The translations under genes and the position numbers were made by a program. Source: Kordiimonas aquimaris (GTDB lineage: Bacteria > Pseudomonadota > Alphaproteobacteria > Sphingomonadales > Kordiimonadaceae). From it: DNA of 64,000 nt. Each line of letters opens with the position of its first letter. The first letter of the stretch is position 1. The notes under the pieces are model-generated. The model was not told the origin of the DNA. It searched no databases and saw only the letters and a program-made list of their open reading frames with translations. The stretch is taken from assembly GCF_025574485.1 (NCBI RefSeq), contig NZ_JAOBPO010000003.1:535867-599866 (forward strand), in the 5' to 3' direction. Below are positions 9,165 through 18,557 of this stretch, one piece after another.

Positions 9165-9491
9165 TTATTTGACCTCAGACATAATCTGTTCTTTAGCGAC
9201 CGGCATAAATGATACAAGTTTTGCCTCTAGTGCTGAAGCTGTCATATCCAGACCTTTCGCCTCAACATCTGCCACAACTTTACGAATCACATCGCCGTCG
9301 CCTTCTTCTTCAAGGTCAGCAGCAACAACCGAACCTGCATATTCTTTAACAGCGTCACCGCTCAGGCCTAATAGACCCGCCAACCATTCGCCAAACAAAC
9401 GGTTACGGCGCGCACGTGCCTTGAAGATCATTTCTTCATCATGTGCAAACTTGTTCTCAAATGCTTTTTCGCGACTGTCGAAAGTAGTCAT
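9165..9491 (-). CDS. F1F0-ATPase zeta subunit (DUF1476 inhibitor protein)
   Basis: 108 residues, the normal family length. The N-terminus TTFDSREKAFENKFAHDEE matches the inhibitory segment that blocks ATP hydrolysis by F1 in Paracoccus-type alphaproteobacteria. The four-helix body carries ARRNRLFGEWLAGLLGL and the conserved DVIRKVVADVE. It should act in the cytoplasm on the alpha3beta3gamma core. AAAAGGA precedes the ATG by nine bases. The family is confined largely to Alphaproteobacteria, where it often sits beside purC as here. A second, fused copy of its body domain is found in the lipoprotein at 5718-8210. Confidence 0.93.
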   Translation of the reverse strand: MTTFDSREKAFENKFAHDEEMIFKARARRNRLFGEWLAGLLGLSGDAVKEYAGSVVAADLEEEGDGDVIRKVVADVEAKGLDMTASALEAKLVSFMPVAKEQIMSEVK

Positions 9492-9719
9492 TTACATCAT
9501 TCCTTTTGACTGATTCTCACTCGAAATGGGGTTAGAGCGCGTTTATTTCAACCCAACATGATTGTTTATTCGCCTCATTCCGTATCAAATTCAACCGTTA
9601 TTACGAATTATTACAGAAAGATCATCGCAAACATTGTCGCGCGCGAAGACTTCGGCTATTGTCCGCGAAAATTTGGACCAATCCTTCAGCGTATAAACGC
9701 CATTAAAGGAAAAACGACG

Positions 9720-10499
9720 ATGTCCCGCAAAAACAAGCTCTACGAAGGCAAAGCAAAAGTTCTTTTCGAAGGGCCAGAACCTGGCACCATAATCCAGTAT
9801 TTCAAAGATGATGCGACCGCGTTTAATGCGCAAAAAACGGGAACATTGTCCGGTAAGGGTGTCGTTAACAATCATATCTCCGAATATCTGTTCAAAGCAC
9901 TCGGCAATATTGGTATCCCTCATCATTTTATCGAACGCATTTCGATGCGCGAGCAACTGGTAAAAGCAGTAGAGATCATTCCTGTTGAAGTTATTGTTCG
10001 CAATATCGCAGCAGGCAGCATGTCTCAGCGTCTCGGAATTGAAGAAGGTACTCCTCTTCCTAATCCTCTTGTTGAATTCTGCTATAAGTCGGACGAACTG
10101 AGCGACCCATTGATAGCAGAAGAACATATTTTGACATTTGGCTGGGCGGAAGAACAGGAAATCGATGAGATGATGTTTTACGCTCTGCGTGTAAACGATT
10201 TCTTGTCCGGCATGTTTGCAGGCATAGGTATCAAACTTGTAGACTTCAAATTAGAGTTTGGCCGTTTTTACGAAGACGAAAACTGTATTACCATTCTCGC
10301 TGATGAAATTAGTCCCGATGGCTGCCGCTTGTGGGATATGAAAACCGGTGAAAAAATGGATAAAGACCGTTTTCGCCGTGACCTTGGCGGTGAGATGGAA
10401 GCCTATCAAGAGGTTGCACGTCGACTTGGTATCTTGCCATCTGCAGATGTCACCGAGATCGCAGACCACAAAAACAAAACTTCAAAATCACGCAGCTAA
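9720..10499 (+). CDS. purC: Phosphoribosylaminoimidazole-succinocarboxamide synthase
   Basis: 259 residues from the ATG at 9720, preceded by AAAGGA; the frame is open for 54 more codons upstream, but that part does not resemble PurC. SAICAR synthetase joins CAIR and aspartate with ATP in purine synthesis. Family marks: [11 protein letters not shown] at the start, [10 protein letters not shown], and [13 protein letters not shown] near residue 175. The C-terminus has a basic tail (KNKTSKSRS) beyond the catalytic fold. It is first of purC-purS-purQ-purL, all on the plus strand with short gaps. Confidence 0.97.
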   Translation: MSRKNKLYEGKAKVLFEGPEPGTIIQYFKDDATAFNAQKTGTLSGKGVVNNHISEYLFKALGNIGIPHHFIERISMREQLVKAVEIIPVEVIVRNIAAGSMSQRLGIEEGTPLPNPLVEFCYKSDELSDPLIAEEHILTFGWAEEQEIDEMMFYALRVNDFLSGMFAGIGIKLVDFKLEFGRFYEDENCITILADEISPDGCRLWDMKTGEKMDKDRFRRDLGGEMEAYQEVARRLGILPSADVTEIADHKNKTSKSRS

Positions 10500-10526
10500 A
10501 GCGCCATAACTTCAGGGGAGCACACC

Positions 10527-10766
10527 ATGAAAGCCCGTATCCACGTAACACTTAAAAACGGGGTTCTGGACCCTCAAGGAAAAGCGATTGAACATGCCTT
10601 GTCCAACATGGGGTTTGGCGGTGTGGACGAAGCACGCCAAGGCAAGTTCATTGAATTAGAACTATCGGAAACTGATAAAGATAAAGCACACGAAAATGTT
10701 GATGCCATGTGCCGCAAATTGCTAGCGAACACGGTCATCGAAAACTACAGCATTGAGCTGGAGTAG
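10527..10766 (+). CDS. purS: Phosphoribosylformylglycinamidine synthase subunit PurS
   Basis: 79 residues, typical of PurS. It contains [16 protein letters not shown] at the start and the dimer fold ending NYSIELE. PurS bridges PurQ and PurL in the three-part FGAM synthase found in Gram-positives and Alphaproteobacteria. AGGGGAG precedes the ATG. It lies 27 bases after purC and 5 bases before purQ. Confidence 0.96.
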   Translation: MKARIHVTLKNGVLDPQGKAIEHALSNMGFGGVDEARQGKFIELELSETDKDKAHENVDAMCRKLLANTVIENYSIELE

Positions 10767-10771
10767 CGCCC

Positions 10772-11434
10772 ATGAAATCCGCTGTTATTGTATTTCCCGG
10801 TTCTAATTGCGATCGGGATATGGCCGTTGCACTTACAAAAATTACCGGCAACAAGCCGTTGATGGTATGGCATCAGGAAACTGATTTTGACACTGTCGAC
10901 TTCATCGCCCTGCCCGGTGGCTTCTCCTACGGTGATTATTTGCGCTGCGGTGCCATGTCAGCAAAATCAAATATTATGAAGGAAGTTATTCGCCGCGCCG
11001 AAGATGGCGTGCCTATTTTTGGCGTTTGTAACGGCTTTCAGGTGCTGACTGAAACAGGCCTTTTACCGGGCGCATTAATGCGGAACGCAAACCTGAGCTT
11101 CGTTTGTAAAGATGTAAAAATGACAGTTGCAAACAATGATACGATGTTCACTGCCGATTATGCTGAAGATGAAGAAATATTGATCCCCGTTGCACATCAT
11201 GATGGTAACTACTTCGCCGATGAAAACACACTTGATACTTTAGAAGGCGAAGGACAAGTTGCTTTTCGCTACAATGAAGACATCAACGGCGCACAGCGGG
11301 CAATAGCGGGTATTACTAACAAACGCGGAAATATTCTGGGTATGATGCCACACCCTGAACGCATGATAGAGCCAGCCCTAGGCGGCTCTGATGGCCGCAA
11401 GCTTTTCACCTCGGTCATGAACCGCCTTTCGTAA
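10772..11434 (+). CDS. purQ: Phosphoribosylformylglycinamidine synthase glutaminase subunit PurQ
   Basis: 220 residues. This class I glutamine amidotransferase supplies ammonia to PurL. The nucleophile Cys lies in [10 protein letters not shown] (~residue 87), and the His/Glu pair lies in MMPHPERM near the C-terminus. The oxyanion segment [10 protein letters not shown] is present. GGAG overlaps the end of purS, so translation is probably coupled. Confidence 0.97.
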   Translation: MKSAVIVFPGSNCDRDMAVALTKITGNKPLMVWHQETDFDTVDFIALPGGFSYGDYLRCGAMSAKSNIMKEVIRRAEDGVPIFGVCNGFQVLTETGLLPGALMRNANLSFVCKDVKMTVANNDTMFTADYAEDEEILIPVAHHDGNYFADENTLDTLEGEGQVAFRYNEDINGAQRAIAGITNKRGNILGMMPHPERMIEPALGGSDGRKLFTSVMNRLS

Positions 11435-11458
11435 ATTGTCAGCACTAGGTTTCTCAAC

Positions 11459-13654
11459 ATGAATGATATCAAAATCACCCCTGAGATCGTCAAGGAACAC
11501 GGTCTGACTGAAGCAGAATATGATCGTATCGTTTCTGCAATGGGCCGCGAACCAAACTATACCGAACTTGGCATATACAGCGTGATGTGGTCAGAACACT
11601 GCTCATACAAGTCGTCACGCTTTCATTTAAAAAAGCTTCCCACAGAAGCACCTTGGGTAATATGTGGCCCCGGTGAAAATGCCGGCGTTATTGACATTGG
11701 TGATGGCCAAGCCGTCATCTTTAAAATGGAAAGCCATAATCACCCGAGTTACATTGAACCATACCAAGGTGCAGCCACAGGTGTTGGCGGCATTCTGCGC
11801 GATGTATTCACGATGGGTGCTCGCCCGGTCGCGAACATGAATGCACTGCGTTTCGGTGAGCCAAGCCACCCAAAAACCAAACACTTGCTTGCTGGTGTAG
11901 TTGAGGGCATTGGCGGCTACGGAAACTGCGTTGGCGTACCAACTGTTGGCGGCGAAACCAATTTCGACCCATCTTATAATGGTAATATCCTTGTCAATGC
12001 CATGACCGTTGGTCTCGCTGACAAAGACAAGATTTTTTACAGTGCAGCCGCAGGTGTCGGCAACCCTGTTGTTTATGTTGGCAGTAAGACAGGCCGTGAT
12101 GGTATTCACGGTGCCACAATGGCATCTGCAGAGTTTACAGAAGACAGCGAAGAGAAGCGCCCAACAGTTCAAGTTGGTGACCCTTTCACTGAAAAACTGC
12201 TGATTGAAGCTTGCCTTGAGCTAATGGCAACAGATGCCATTATTGCGATCCAGGACATGGGTGCAGCAGGCCTCACTTCTTCATCTGTTGAGATGGCATC
12301 AAAAGGCGGCGTTGGGTTTGAGCTGAACCTCGACAAAGTACCACAGCGCGAAGCAAACATGACACCTTATGAAATGTGCCTGTCGGAAAGTCAGGAACGC
12401 ATGCTGATGGTGTTAAAACCGGGCCGCGAAGAGATGGCACAAGCCATCTTCGAAAAATGGGAACTTGATTTCGCTGTAATCGGCGAAATCACTGATACCG
12501 GCAAACTAACACTGACCTTTGGCGGCGACATTGTTGGCGACATGCCAATCGCGAGCCTTGTTGAAGATGCGCCGGAATATGAACGCCCTTATACGCCTAC
12601 GCCGACACGCCCAACTGCAGATGTTCCAGCGGTTAATGACCTCAATAAAGCTGTGATGGATATGGTAGGTGGGCCACACTTATGTTCTCGTCGCTGGATT
12701 TGGGAACAATATGACCACATGGTTATGGGCGACACAATAGGTCGCCCGGGCGGCGATGCTGCGGTTGTGCGCGTTCATGGTACTGATAAAGCCCTTGCCA
12801 TCAGCACAGATGTATCTCCGCGCTATTGTTTTGCCAATCCAGTTGAAGGGGGCCGTCAGGCTGTTGCAGAAACATGGCGTAATATAACCGCTGTCGGGGG
12901 TATGCCATTGGCTATCACAAACTGCCTGAACTTTGGCAACCCGGAACGCAAAGATATTATGGGTCAATTCGTTGGCTGCCTGGAGGGTATGGGCGAAGCT
13001 TGCCGCGCGCTGGATTACCCTATCGTGTCAGGCAATGTATCTTTGTATAACGAAACAAATGGTTCTGGCATTTTGCCAACACCAGCAATTGGCGGCGTGG
13101 GCATACTTAAAAACGCTGATGCCCGGGCAACAATCAACTTTAAAGCCGAAGGCGATACTATTCTGCTAATTGGCGAAACAAAAGATGAACTAGGCGCCAG
13201 CTTATATCAAAAACAACTGCTCGGCGAAGACAGTGGCATGCCACCGCATGTTGATTTAACTATCGAACGCCGCAATGGTGATTTTGTTCGTGCTCTTATT
13301 GAGAATGGACAAGTCAGCACATGTCATGATTTGTCAGATGGTGGCTTGATTGCAGGCCTTGCTGACATGGCTATAGCAGGTAGCATGGGCGCAAGCGTTA
13401 CACTCAACGATGACCAACCTCTGCATGTAAGCCTATTCAGTGAAACGCAGGCTCGCTATCTCATCAGTGCCGACGATGCCACAGCTGAAGATATCCGGCG
13501 TGAAGCAAAAGACGCTGGTATTCCCGTTACCATACTTGGTAAAACTGGTGGTAAGTGCTTAAATGTGAACGATGGAACCATTGACATAGCCATGAGTGAC
13601 CTGACATCAGCACATCGAGACTGGATGCCAAATTTCATGAAAAATGCGAGCTAA
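11459..13654 (+). CDS. purL: Phosphoribosylformylglycinamidine synthase subunit PurL (small type)
   Basis: 731 residues, the small PurL that needs separate PurS and PurQ. It performs the ATP-dependent amidation of FGAR to FGAM, the fourth step of purine synthesis. Visible family elements: [12 protein letters not shown] near residue 45, the metal/ATP segment [30 protein letters not shown] and [10 protein letters not shown]. It is the last gene of the purine run. A perfect AT-rich inverted repeat lies immediately past its stop. Confidence 0.97.
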   Translation: MNDIKITPEIVKEHGLTEAEYDRIVSAMGREPNYTELGIYSVMWSEHCSYKSSRFHLKKLPTEAPWVICGPGENAGVIDIGDGQAVIFKMESHNHPSYIEPYQGAATGVGGILRDVFTMGARPVANMNALRFGEPSHPKTKHLLAGVVEGIGGYGNCVGVPTVGGETNFDPSYNGNILVNAMTVGLADKDKIFYSAAAGVGNPVVYVGSKTGRDGIHGATMASAEFTEDSEEKRPTVQVGDPFTEKLLIEACLELMATDAIIAIQDMGAAGLTSSSVEMASKGGVGFELNLDKVPQREANMTPYEMCLSESQERMLMVLKPGREEMAQAIFEKWELDFAVIGEITDTGKLTLTFGGDIVGDMPIASLVEDAPEYERPYTPTPTRPTADVPAVNDLNKAVMDMVGGPHLCSRRWIWEQYDHMVMGDTIGRPGGDAAVVRVHGTDKALAISTDVSPRYCFANPVEGGRQAVAETWRNITAVGGMPLAITNCLNFGNPERKDIMGQFVGCLEGMGEACRALDYPIVSGNVSLYNETNGSGILPTPAIGGVGILKNADARATINFKAEGDTILLIGETKDELGASLYQKQLLGEDSGMPPHVDLTIERRNGDFVRALIENGQVSTCHDLSDGGLIAGLADMAIAGSMGASVTLNDDQPLHVSLFSETQARYLISADDATAEDIRREAKDAGIPVTILGKTGGKCLNVNDGTIDIAMSDLTSAHRDWMPNFMKNAS

Positions 13655-13656
13655 TA

Positions 13657-13689
13657 TATGTATTGATAGTTCTTTACTATCAATACATA
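13657..13689. repeat. 13-bp perfect inverted repeat after purL
   Basis: Arms TATGTATTGATAG and CTATCAATACATA with a seven-base loop begin two bases after the purL stop. No T-run follows, so it is not a textbook intrinsic terminator. It could be an mRNA 3' stabiliser, a Rho-related element or a protein-binding site. Confidence 0.6.
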
Positions 13690-13765
13690 GCCCTAAGCAT
13701 AGTTACTAATGGTCATAAATAGTGTACATAGTTCCTGTCTCCAATTGCTTATTCGGGAAATGAAC

Positions 13766-14002
13766 ATGAAATACGTGACGATAACACTCGCGCTAGGTCT
13801 GATTGCATCACCCTCGACGTATGCTGAAGATGACAAAGCCTCGCAAACGGAAAACACAACAACACTTCAAAAATTGCTAGCAAACAAAAAATGTGAAACC
13901 GGCACGCCTGCAATTAAAGAAGTTGTTAAAACCGTGCCCAAAATGGTGGCCGGACGCATGGTCCCCACTTCCATACGCGAAGCCAAAGTTGTGTGCCTGT
14001 AA
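13766..14002 (+). CDS. Small exported protein of unknown function
   Basis: 78 residues from the ATG at 13766, which has GGGAA six bases upstream; a longer in-frame extension from 13709 lacks a signal-peptide start. Residues 1-20 form a signal peptide (ALGLIASPSTYA). The mature part is short and polar, with a Cys pair (KKCETGTP and VVCL at the very end) that could form a disulfide. No family was recognised. A lipoprotein gene follows about 100 bases downstream. Confidence 0.6.
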   Translation: MKYVTITLALGLIASPSTYAEDDKASQTENTTTLQKLLANKKCETGTPAIKEVVKTVPKMVAGRMVPTSIREAKVVCL

Positions 14003-14100
14003 TCTAATTCAAGTACAGCTCGCTATTAATGCATATACCGCCACAATTATGCTACAAGTACAGCTTACGTTGGGGGCGCGTGATTTTTAGGGAGCGACAC

Positions 14101-14562
14101 ATGAAATATTTAGCACAAATTACCGCCATTGCAGCTGCAGCCAGCCTTGCAGCTTGTAGCGACAACAAATCAGATCAAACGGCAGAATCTGCGGCAAACG
14201 AAACCGTAACAGCGAGCAGTGAAAACACTACCGGTGCAATGGAAAAAGCACAGGAAGTAGCAACACAAGTAGCCGAAAAAGCAGCAGCTGTTGCTGAGAA
14301 GTTAAAACTAGACACTAGTTCGCTGAGCGCATTCCAAACCAGCCTTGGTGACATGAAAAACTCTTTGAGTGATGATCAAGCTGGTCAACTTACAAGCGCG
14401 CTTAGTGCCCTTGCGAAAGATAGTGCAGGAGATAAAAAGGGGTTACTCAGCGCCGCAAAAAGCGTTGCATCTGGCGACTCAATGGAAGAAACGTTATACA
14501 AAAACCTTGGCGACAAGTTGGACGGCATGACCTTTGATGACATCCTAAAGCTTGCAAACTGA
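14101..14562 (+). CDS. Small Ala/Ser-rich lipoprotein
   Basis: 153 residues from the ATG at 14101, preceded by AGGGAGCGACAC; an in-frame extension from 14029 is rejected because it has no export signal at its start. Lipobox SLAAC gives lipidated Cys19. The mature part is low-complexity and helical (VAEKAAAVAEKL), followed by a region of alternating Ser/Leu/Asp. No catalytic motif is seen. It ends in front of a strong terminator. Confidence 0.72.
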   Translation: MKYLAQITAIAAAASLAACSDNKSDQTAESAANETVTASSENTTGAMEKAQEVATQVAEKAAAVAEKLKLDTSSLSAFQTSLGDMKNSLSDDQAGQLTSALSALAKDSAGDKKGLLSAAKSVASGDSMEETLYKNLGDKLDGMTFDDILKLAN

Positions 14563-14578
14563 ATTGACGGTAAAACAA

Positions 14579-14604
14579 AAAAGGGCGTTAAGTAACGCCC
14601 TTTT
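14579..14604. terminator. Bidirectional hairpin terminator
   Basis: AAAAGGGCGTTA and TAACGCCCTTTT arms around AG, with T- and A-runs at the two ends. It lies between convergent genes ending at 14562 (+) and 14627 (-). Confidence 0.88.
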
Positions 14605-14626
14605 AGATACCTTGTTTCGTATAGCG

Positions 14627-15070
14627 TTAAGTTTTCCGAGAATCTAAAAACAACATAACGCTACCAATCAGTACTAGAAGCATGCCGATTAAAAAGACAT
14701 AACCTCCCCACTCAAAATTAAGCACATTACTGAACAACTTTTGCGCAACTGTCTGTAATGGGTCAGCCGCTGCATCAGTCACTTTTCCGAGCAACCCTCC
14801 ATCTTCTTCTGGTCCAATATTCTTAAGTACGGGCCATAGAAGTACAATCCATGCTCCGAGAGCAGCAAACATGCTCAAAGATTGTTTACCGGCAAAAATC
14901 AGGCCTCCAGCAACTAATGCCAAGATAACAAGGACATATACTTGTGGATCAGCGGCATCCGCATATGTAACTGTTTTCAAGCCACTGATATTAATCATCG
15001 GTGAAAAAGCGCCAACAGCAACCATCAGCGCGCCTGCAATTGTCATGTAATCTTTATTGTTCAGTGTCAT
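14627..15070 (-). CDS. Four-helix integral membrane protein, unknown function
   Basis: 147 residues with four predicted hydrophobic segments (~10-28, 46-62, 66-84 and 121-141). A short polar loop (~30-44) follows the first helix, and an acidic/alanine-rich loop (PEEDGGLLGKVTDAAADP) lies between helices 3 and 4. The arrangement resembles generic small inner-membrane proteins, and no family was recognised. It is monocistronic and transcribed toward the lipoprotein gene. Confidence 0.65.
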   Translation of the reverse strand: MTLNNKDYMTIAGALMVAVGAFSPMINISGLKTVTYADAADPQVYVLVILALVAGGLIFAGKQSLSMFAALGAWIVLLWPVLKNIGPEEDGGLLGKVTDAAADPLQTVAQKLFSNVLNFEWGGYVFLIGMLLVLIGSVMLFLDSRKT

Positions 15071-15193
15071 ACTAATATCTCCCCTAGCTATGACCTCATG
15101 CCCCCGTCTAGCTAAAACAGTATAAGTCAGACAGCATGAATAGCCAAACCAAGTTTTGGATTACCAACATGTTTTCAGATAAAGAAAGGCGGA

Positions 15194-16084
15194 CTACCGT
15201 TCAGATAGATATATTTTTTTCGCAGCCATATCAAAGGCATACCGATAATTGTTCAGAAATGCAGTTCCAAGCACGCCATCAGCGGTAAAGCCACCTTTAG
15301 ATACGATGAGTACGTTCTGCTCTATTGGATCCATCCGGCCAACACCAAGCATACTAGGAACCACAATAGCTGTTGGTAAAGTTTCAGCGGGCGTTGCCAG
15401 TTCATCAACATTAAGGATTTCCAATTCACTTTCATTGGCAAACATCAACACGCCCGGAAAAGCAGTATCAATTATCATCAGCTTGTCTTGCGTTTCACCA
15501 GTATCACTGCGCGTAATTGATACAGAGACAGCCATATGCTCGTTTGTTTCAACTAACTGTAATACGGTATCATAGTGGTCTTCAAAATCTCGTCCGCTAT
15601 CGTACAGGCTGAGCATTCGCTCTCGTGGATCAACGGCAACTGCATATGTTGTAAACACATCGCGCCCTGCAATGGCATCATAATTCGGCGTCTCTCTACC
15701 AGGGAACAAGCCTGTTGGCTTCCAAGGGCCTGATACCCAGTTATTACTGGTGAATGTGTGCCGACCAAGCTCAATGGTAAACTGATTAATCAAACGAAAA
15801 CCTAAAAGTCTGTCCGTAAACGGAAAATATACGTGTTGATCTCTACCCAGCTTGCGAGAAACCATGTCTGTACCTGCGTGATCAAACAAAATTGAATTAG
15901 CAGCTGCCGTATCAAAAACAAGGCGCAACGGTATACCGTCAGAAGATTGTGTGCGTACATGCAAACCGCCACGTTCATTGCGTTCAAGGGGCAGCGTGAC
16001 AATTGGGTCAAGATCGCCCGCAGCCATTAGCGTGGGCAAAAACATCACAACCCAGAAACTTTTAAATTTGGCAAATCTCAACAA
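15194..16084 (-). CDS. Exported retropepsin-like aspartic protease with two D-T-A sites
   Basis: 296 residues if it starts at the TTG at 16084, which follows AAGAGGAAG and gives a proper signal peptide (FWVVMFLPTLMAAG); a GTG at 16120 is the alternative. Two retropepsin half-domains are visible: LRLVFDTAAANSIL (~residue 60) and MIIDTAFPGVLMF (~residue 205). Each keeps the catalytic Asp-Thr-Ala. This suggests a single-chain two-lobed aspartyl protease of the envelope, though Ala in place of Gly in D-T-G means activity is inferred. A distant relative at 39686-40573 has lost both aspartates. Confidence 0.72.
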   Translation of the reverse strand: MLRFAKFKSFWVVMFLPTLMAAGDLDPIVTLPLERNERGGLHVRTQSSDGIPLRLVFDTAAANSILFDHAGTDMVSRKLGRDQHVYFPFTDRLLGFRLINQFTIELGRHTFTSNNWVSGPWKPTGLFPGRETPNYDAIAGRDVFTTYAVAVDPRERMLSLYDSGRDFEDHYDTVLQLVETNEHMAVSVSITRSDTGETQDKLMIIDTAFPGVLMFANESELEILNVDELATPAETLPTAIVVPSMLGVGRMDPIEQNVLIVSKGGFTADGVLGTAFLNNYRYAFDMAAKKIYLSER

Positions 16085-16280
16085 GGTTTCATCTTCCTCT
16101 TGCCTAATACAACAATACACCTAAGGTTCTGCGCATCAAGGCAACAATAGATTAGCCGTGCCGGAAAGGCGATGTGTTGGGCATTTAATATCGCGGCATA
16201 GCTGTTCATAAGATTGTGTCTTGGGCAATCAGTTCGGTTCCCTTATGGTACCGCAACACTATTTTATCGGGAGAGGGTCT

Positions 16281-17702
16281 ATGATGAAATTGCTGGCAAA
16301 ATCGACGGCTGTTGCAAGCGCTCTATTATTGCAAACAACAGTAAGCGCACAAGAAAACGAGGCAACCGTTGATGCATACGCTGCGGGATATAAAGCTGCT
16401 TTTACCTGTAGTGCTATTTTTAACGCAGCCAAAACACTGCCTCAAATCAACTCACATGAATTTACAGGTATTTACCCCTTAGTGGCGGAAAAGGTTAAAG
16501 ACCTTGGCACACCAAGAGTTGATATGGGCAATAAACGTGTTAGCGTTTCATATACTACGGATATGCCGCCACGTGTAGCACAGTGGAGACCACATTTAGG
16601 ATGTGTACAACTGCCGGTGGGAGCTACCGTCGAAGAAATGTCAGGTAACTTACCTATGTTGCCTGATAACTTTGCCGACACAAATCCGCGTGCCGACAAC
16701 GGCGCACCTTGGACTAACTGGCCAGAAATTGATGCCCCGACAGGCAATGCAGCACTGGATACAGCTCTTAACAAAGCTTTCACGCGCGGCGCATACGGCA
16801 GCCATGCTCGAACCTCAGCTGTCATCATTGCAACGCCTGATACTATTATCGCAGAACATTATCTGGATGGCTTTACACCAACAACCTCACAGCGCACATG
16901 GTCTGTGGCAAAAAGTATTGCAGCCAGTGTTATTGGTGCAGCATCACACCAAGGCATCATTGATATAAAGTCCAACAAGCTGATGCCAGAGTGGTCTCGT
17001 CCAGGTGATCCACGCGGCAAAATCACACTTGAAAACCTGCTACACATGGGTTCTGGCCTTGATAGCAATCGCGCAGGCAACCGAACAGATCGCCTTTATA
17101 TTGGCGGCGGACTGGTTACAGATACGTCAACGCGTTCTGCCGTTGAAGCAACAGCTGGCACTCGCTGGAAATACGCTAACAATGACACATTGTTGGCAAT
17201 TCGCCACCTGCGTGCCGTAATGAATAACGACGCGGCCTATCTAGCATTCCCATATAAGTCACTCCTCCATAAAATTGGCATGGATCACACAGTGTTGGAA
17301 ACTGACTGGGAAGGTAACTTTGTGATGTCCAGTCAAGTATGGACTACATCACGCGACTTGCTTCGCCTCGGCCTGTTATACATGAATGACGGTGTCTGGA
17401 ACGGTGAACGCATTTTGCCGGAAGGCTGGGCAAAGTATGTGTCAACACCTGCTCCGGTTGAGCCGGCGAAGTCTGCTGACAGACCAACCCGTGGATATGG
17501 TGCACAGTGGTGGCTTTACCCTGATTTCCCGGGTGTTCCATCAGATGCATACGCTGCACTTGGTAACCGCGGGCAAATCCTGATGATTATCCCATCAAAG
17601 AACTTGATGATTGTTCGCCGTGGTTATGACCACGCTGGTGGACCTGGGTTTGACATGCCCGCATTTGCTGCAGATGTAATTAAGGCGCTAGAGAGCCAGT
17701 AA
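16281..17702 (+). CDS. Exported serine hydrolase, beta-lactamase (class C) fold
   Basis: 473 residues. The ATG at 16281 follows GGGAGAGGG; a frame extension from 16221 lacks features. The signal peptide ends TVSAQ. A ~150-residue N-terminal segment precedes the beta-lactamase domain. The SxxK motif is SVAK (in RTWSVAKSIAAS), the YxN motif is YANN, and the C-terminal part carries the RGYGAQWWLYP and GNRGQI segments usual in esterase/DD-peptidase-like members. The substrate is unknown; likely classes are esters, amides or short D-peptides. It is convergent with the alpha/beta hydrolase, whose stop is one base away. Confidence 0.82.
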   Translation: MMKLLAKSTAVASALLLQTTVSAQENEATVDAYAAGYKAAFTCSAIFNAAKTLPQINSHEFTGIYPLVAEKVKDLGTPRVDMGNKRVSVSYTTDMPPRVAQWRPHLGCVQLPVGATVEEMSGNLPMLPDNFADTNPRADNGAPWTNWPEIDAPTGNAALDTALNKAFTRGAYGSHARTSAVIIATPDTIIAEHYLDGFTPTTSQRTWSVAKSIAASVIGAASHQGIIDIKSNKLMPEWSRPGDPRGKITLENLLHMGSGLDSNRAGNRTDRLYIGGGLVTDTSTRSAVEATAGTRWKYANNDTLLAIRHLRAVMNNDAAYLAFPYKSLLHKIGMDHTVLETDWEGNFVMSSQVWTTSRDLLRLGLLYMNDGVWNGERILPEGWAKYVSTPAPVEPAKSADRPTRGYGAQWWLYPDFPGVPSDAYAALGNRGQILMIIPSKNLMIVRRGYDHAGGPGFDMPAFAADVIKALESQ

Positions 17703-18557
17703 TCATTTGTTATCTTGATCTTTTATATCTAACCACTCAAGAACGGCGCTGACGGCGCCGTTCGGCTTTCTGGCCCAATTAATGTGTCCAAGAAAGTCAC
17801 CCTGCTCTTTCGGGCCGAGTATTAAGCTTGTGATTTTTGCATTGTCGAACGGCGCACATGCACGCTTGATTGCACGCATTGTCATCATGTTATCATTGGC
17901 AATAGCGATCGAAAGCATACGACCGCTGTACGTTGCCATTTGTTGTTCAGTGCCCTTAAAGCCGTCAATGTCATACGTTCCGCGCTGAGTCCATTGTCGC
18001 CAATCTTCCATCAAACCAGTATACTCGCTACCGGCAAAACCTAATTTTTGACCAGGAAAGTAGCCAAAAAACCTTGCTGAAACTGGCACAAGCCCAGCAT
18101 ATATTTTAATCATCATCTTCCCGAGCAGTGAAAAGTCCGCAGGATACGGCATACCACACGCAAAATGTATTATGCCGGAAAATTCGTTTGGATGACGAGC
18201 TGCAAACATGGATGCAACATGCCCGCCCAGACTATGCCCTCCAATATAAGACGGCACGCCTTCCACATATTGTCTAAGCCAATCATGCGCTGCAGTTATA
18301 TCCGTTCGTAAATATTCAGTCAGTGAAAAAACACTACCATCACCTGCCCTATATGAACTTTCACCGTTACCGCGTTGCTCAACAACCACCGTTGTCACAC
18401 CACCGTCGGCAAGTCCTTGAGCTAATTTCCTATAAAATTTTGCCGGTACACCCAAAGCAGGCATAAGTATACAACTGGCAATTGGTTTCTTTTTTGAGGT
18501 AGCGACAAGCAAGGGTACGGCAATACCATTTTCGGCAACAACCTTGTGCCAATCCAT
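17703..18557 (-). CDS. Alpha/beta hydrolase
   Basis: 284 residues, cytoplasmic (no signal peptide). The nucleophile elbow is GGHSLGGH, with Ser at ~residue 109; an oxyanion-region MPALGVPAKFY lies near residue 33 and a late His in FLGHINW. This is the serine-hydrolase fold of esterases and lipases, and the substrate is unknown. Its ATG overlaps the stop of the sulfotransferase gene upstream (TAATG), so the two products are made together and may act on the same compound. Confidence 0.8.
   Translation of the reverse strand: MDWHKVVAENGIAVPLLVATSKKKPIASCILMPALGVPAKFYRKLAQGLADGGVTTVVVEQRGNGESSYRAGDGSVFSLTEYLRTDITAAHDWLRQYVEGVPSYIGGHSLGGHVASMFAARHPNEFSGIIHFACGMPYPADFSLLGKMMIKIYAGLVPVSARFFGYFPGQKLGFAGSEYTGLMEDWRQWTQRGTYDIDGFKGTEQQMATYSGRMLSIAIANDNMMTMRAIKRACAPFDNAKITSLILGPKEQGDFLGHINWARKPNGAVSAVLEWLDIKDQDNK

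Noticed and set aside
9558-9719. 54-codon upstream extension of purC
   Set aside because: It does not resemble PurC, and the ATG at 9720 has a ribosome site and matches the family start.
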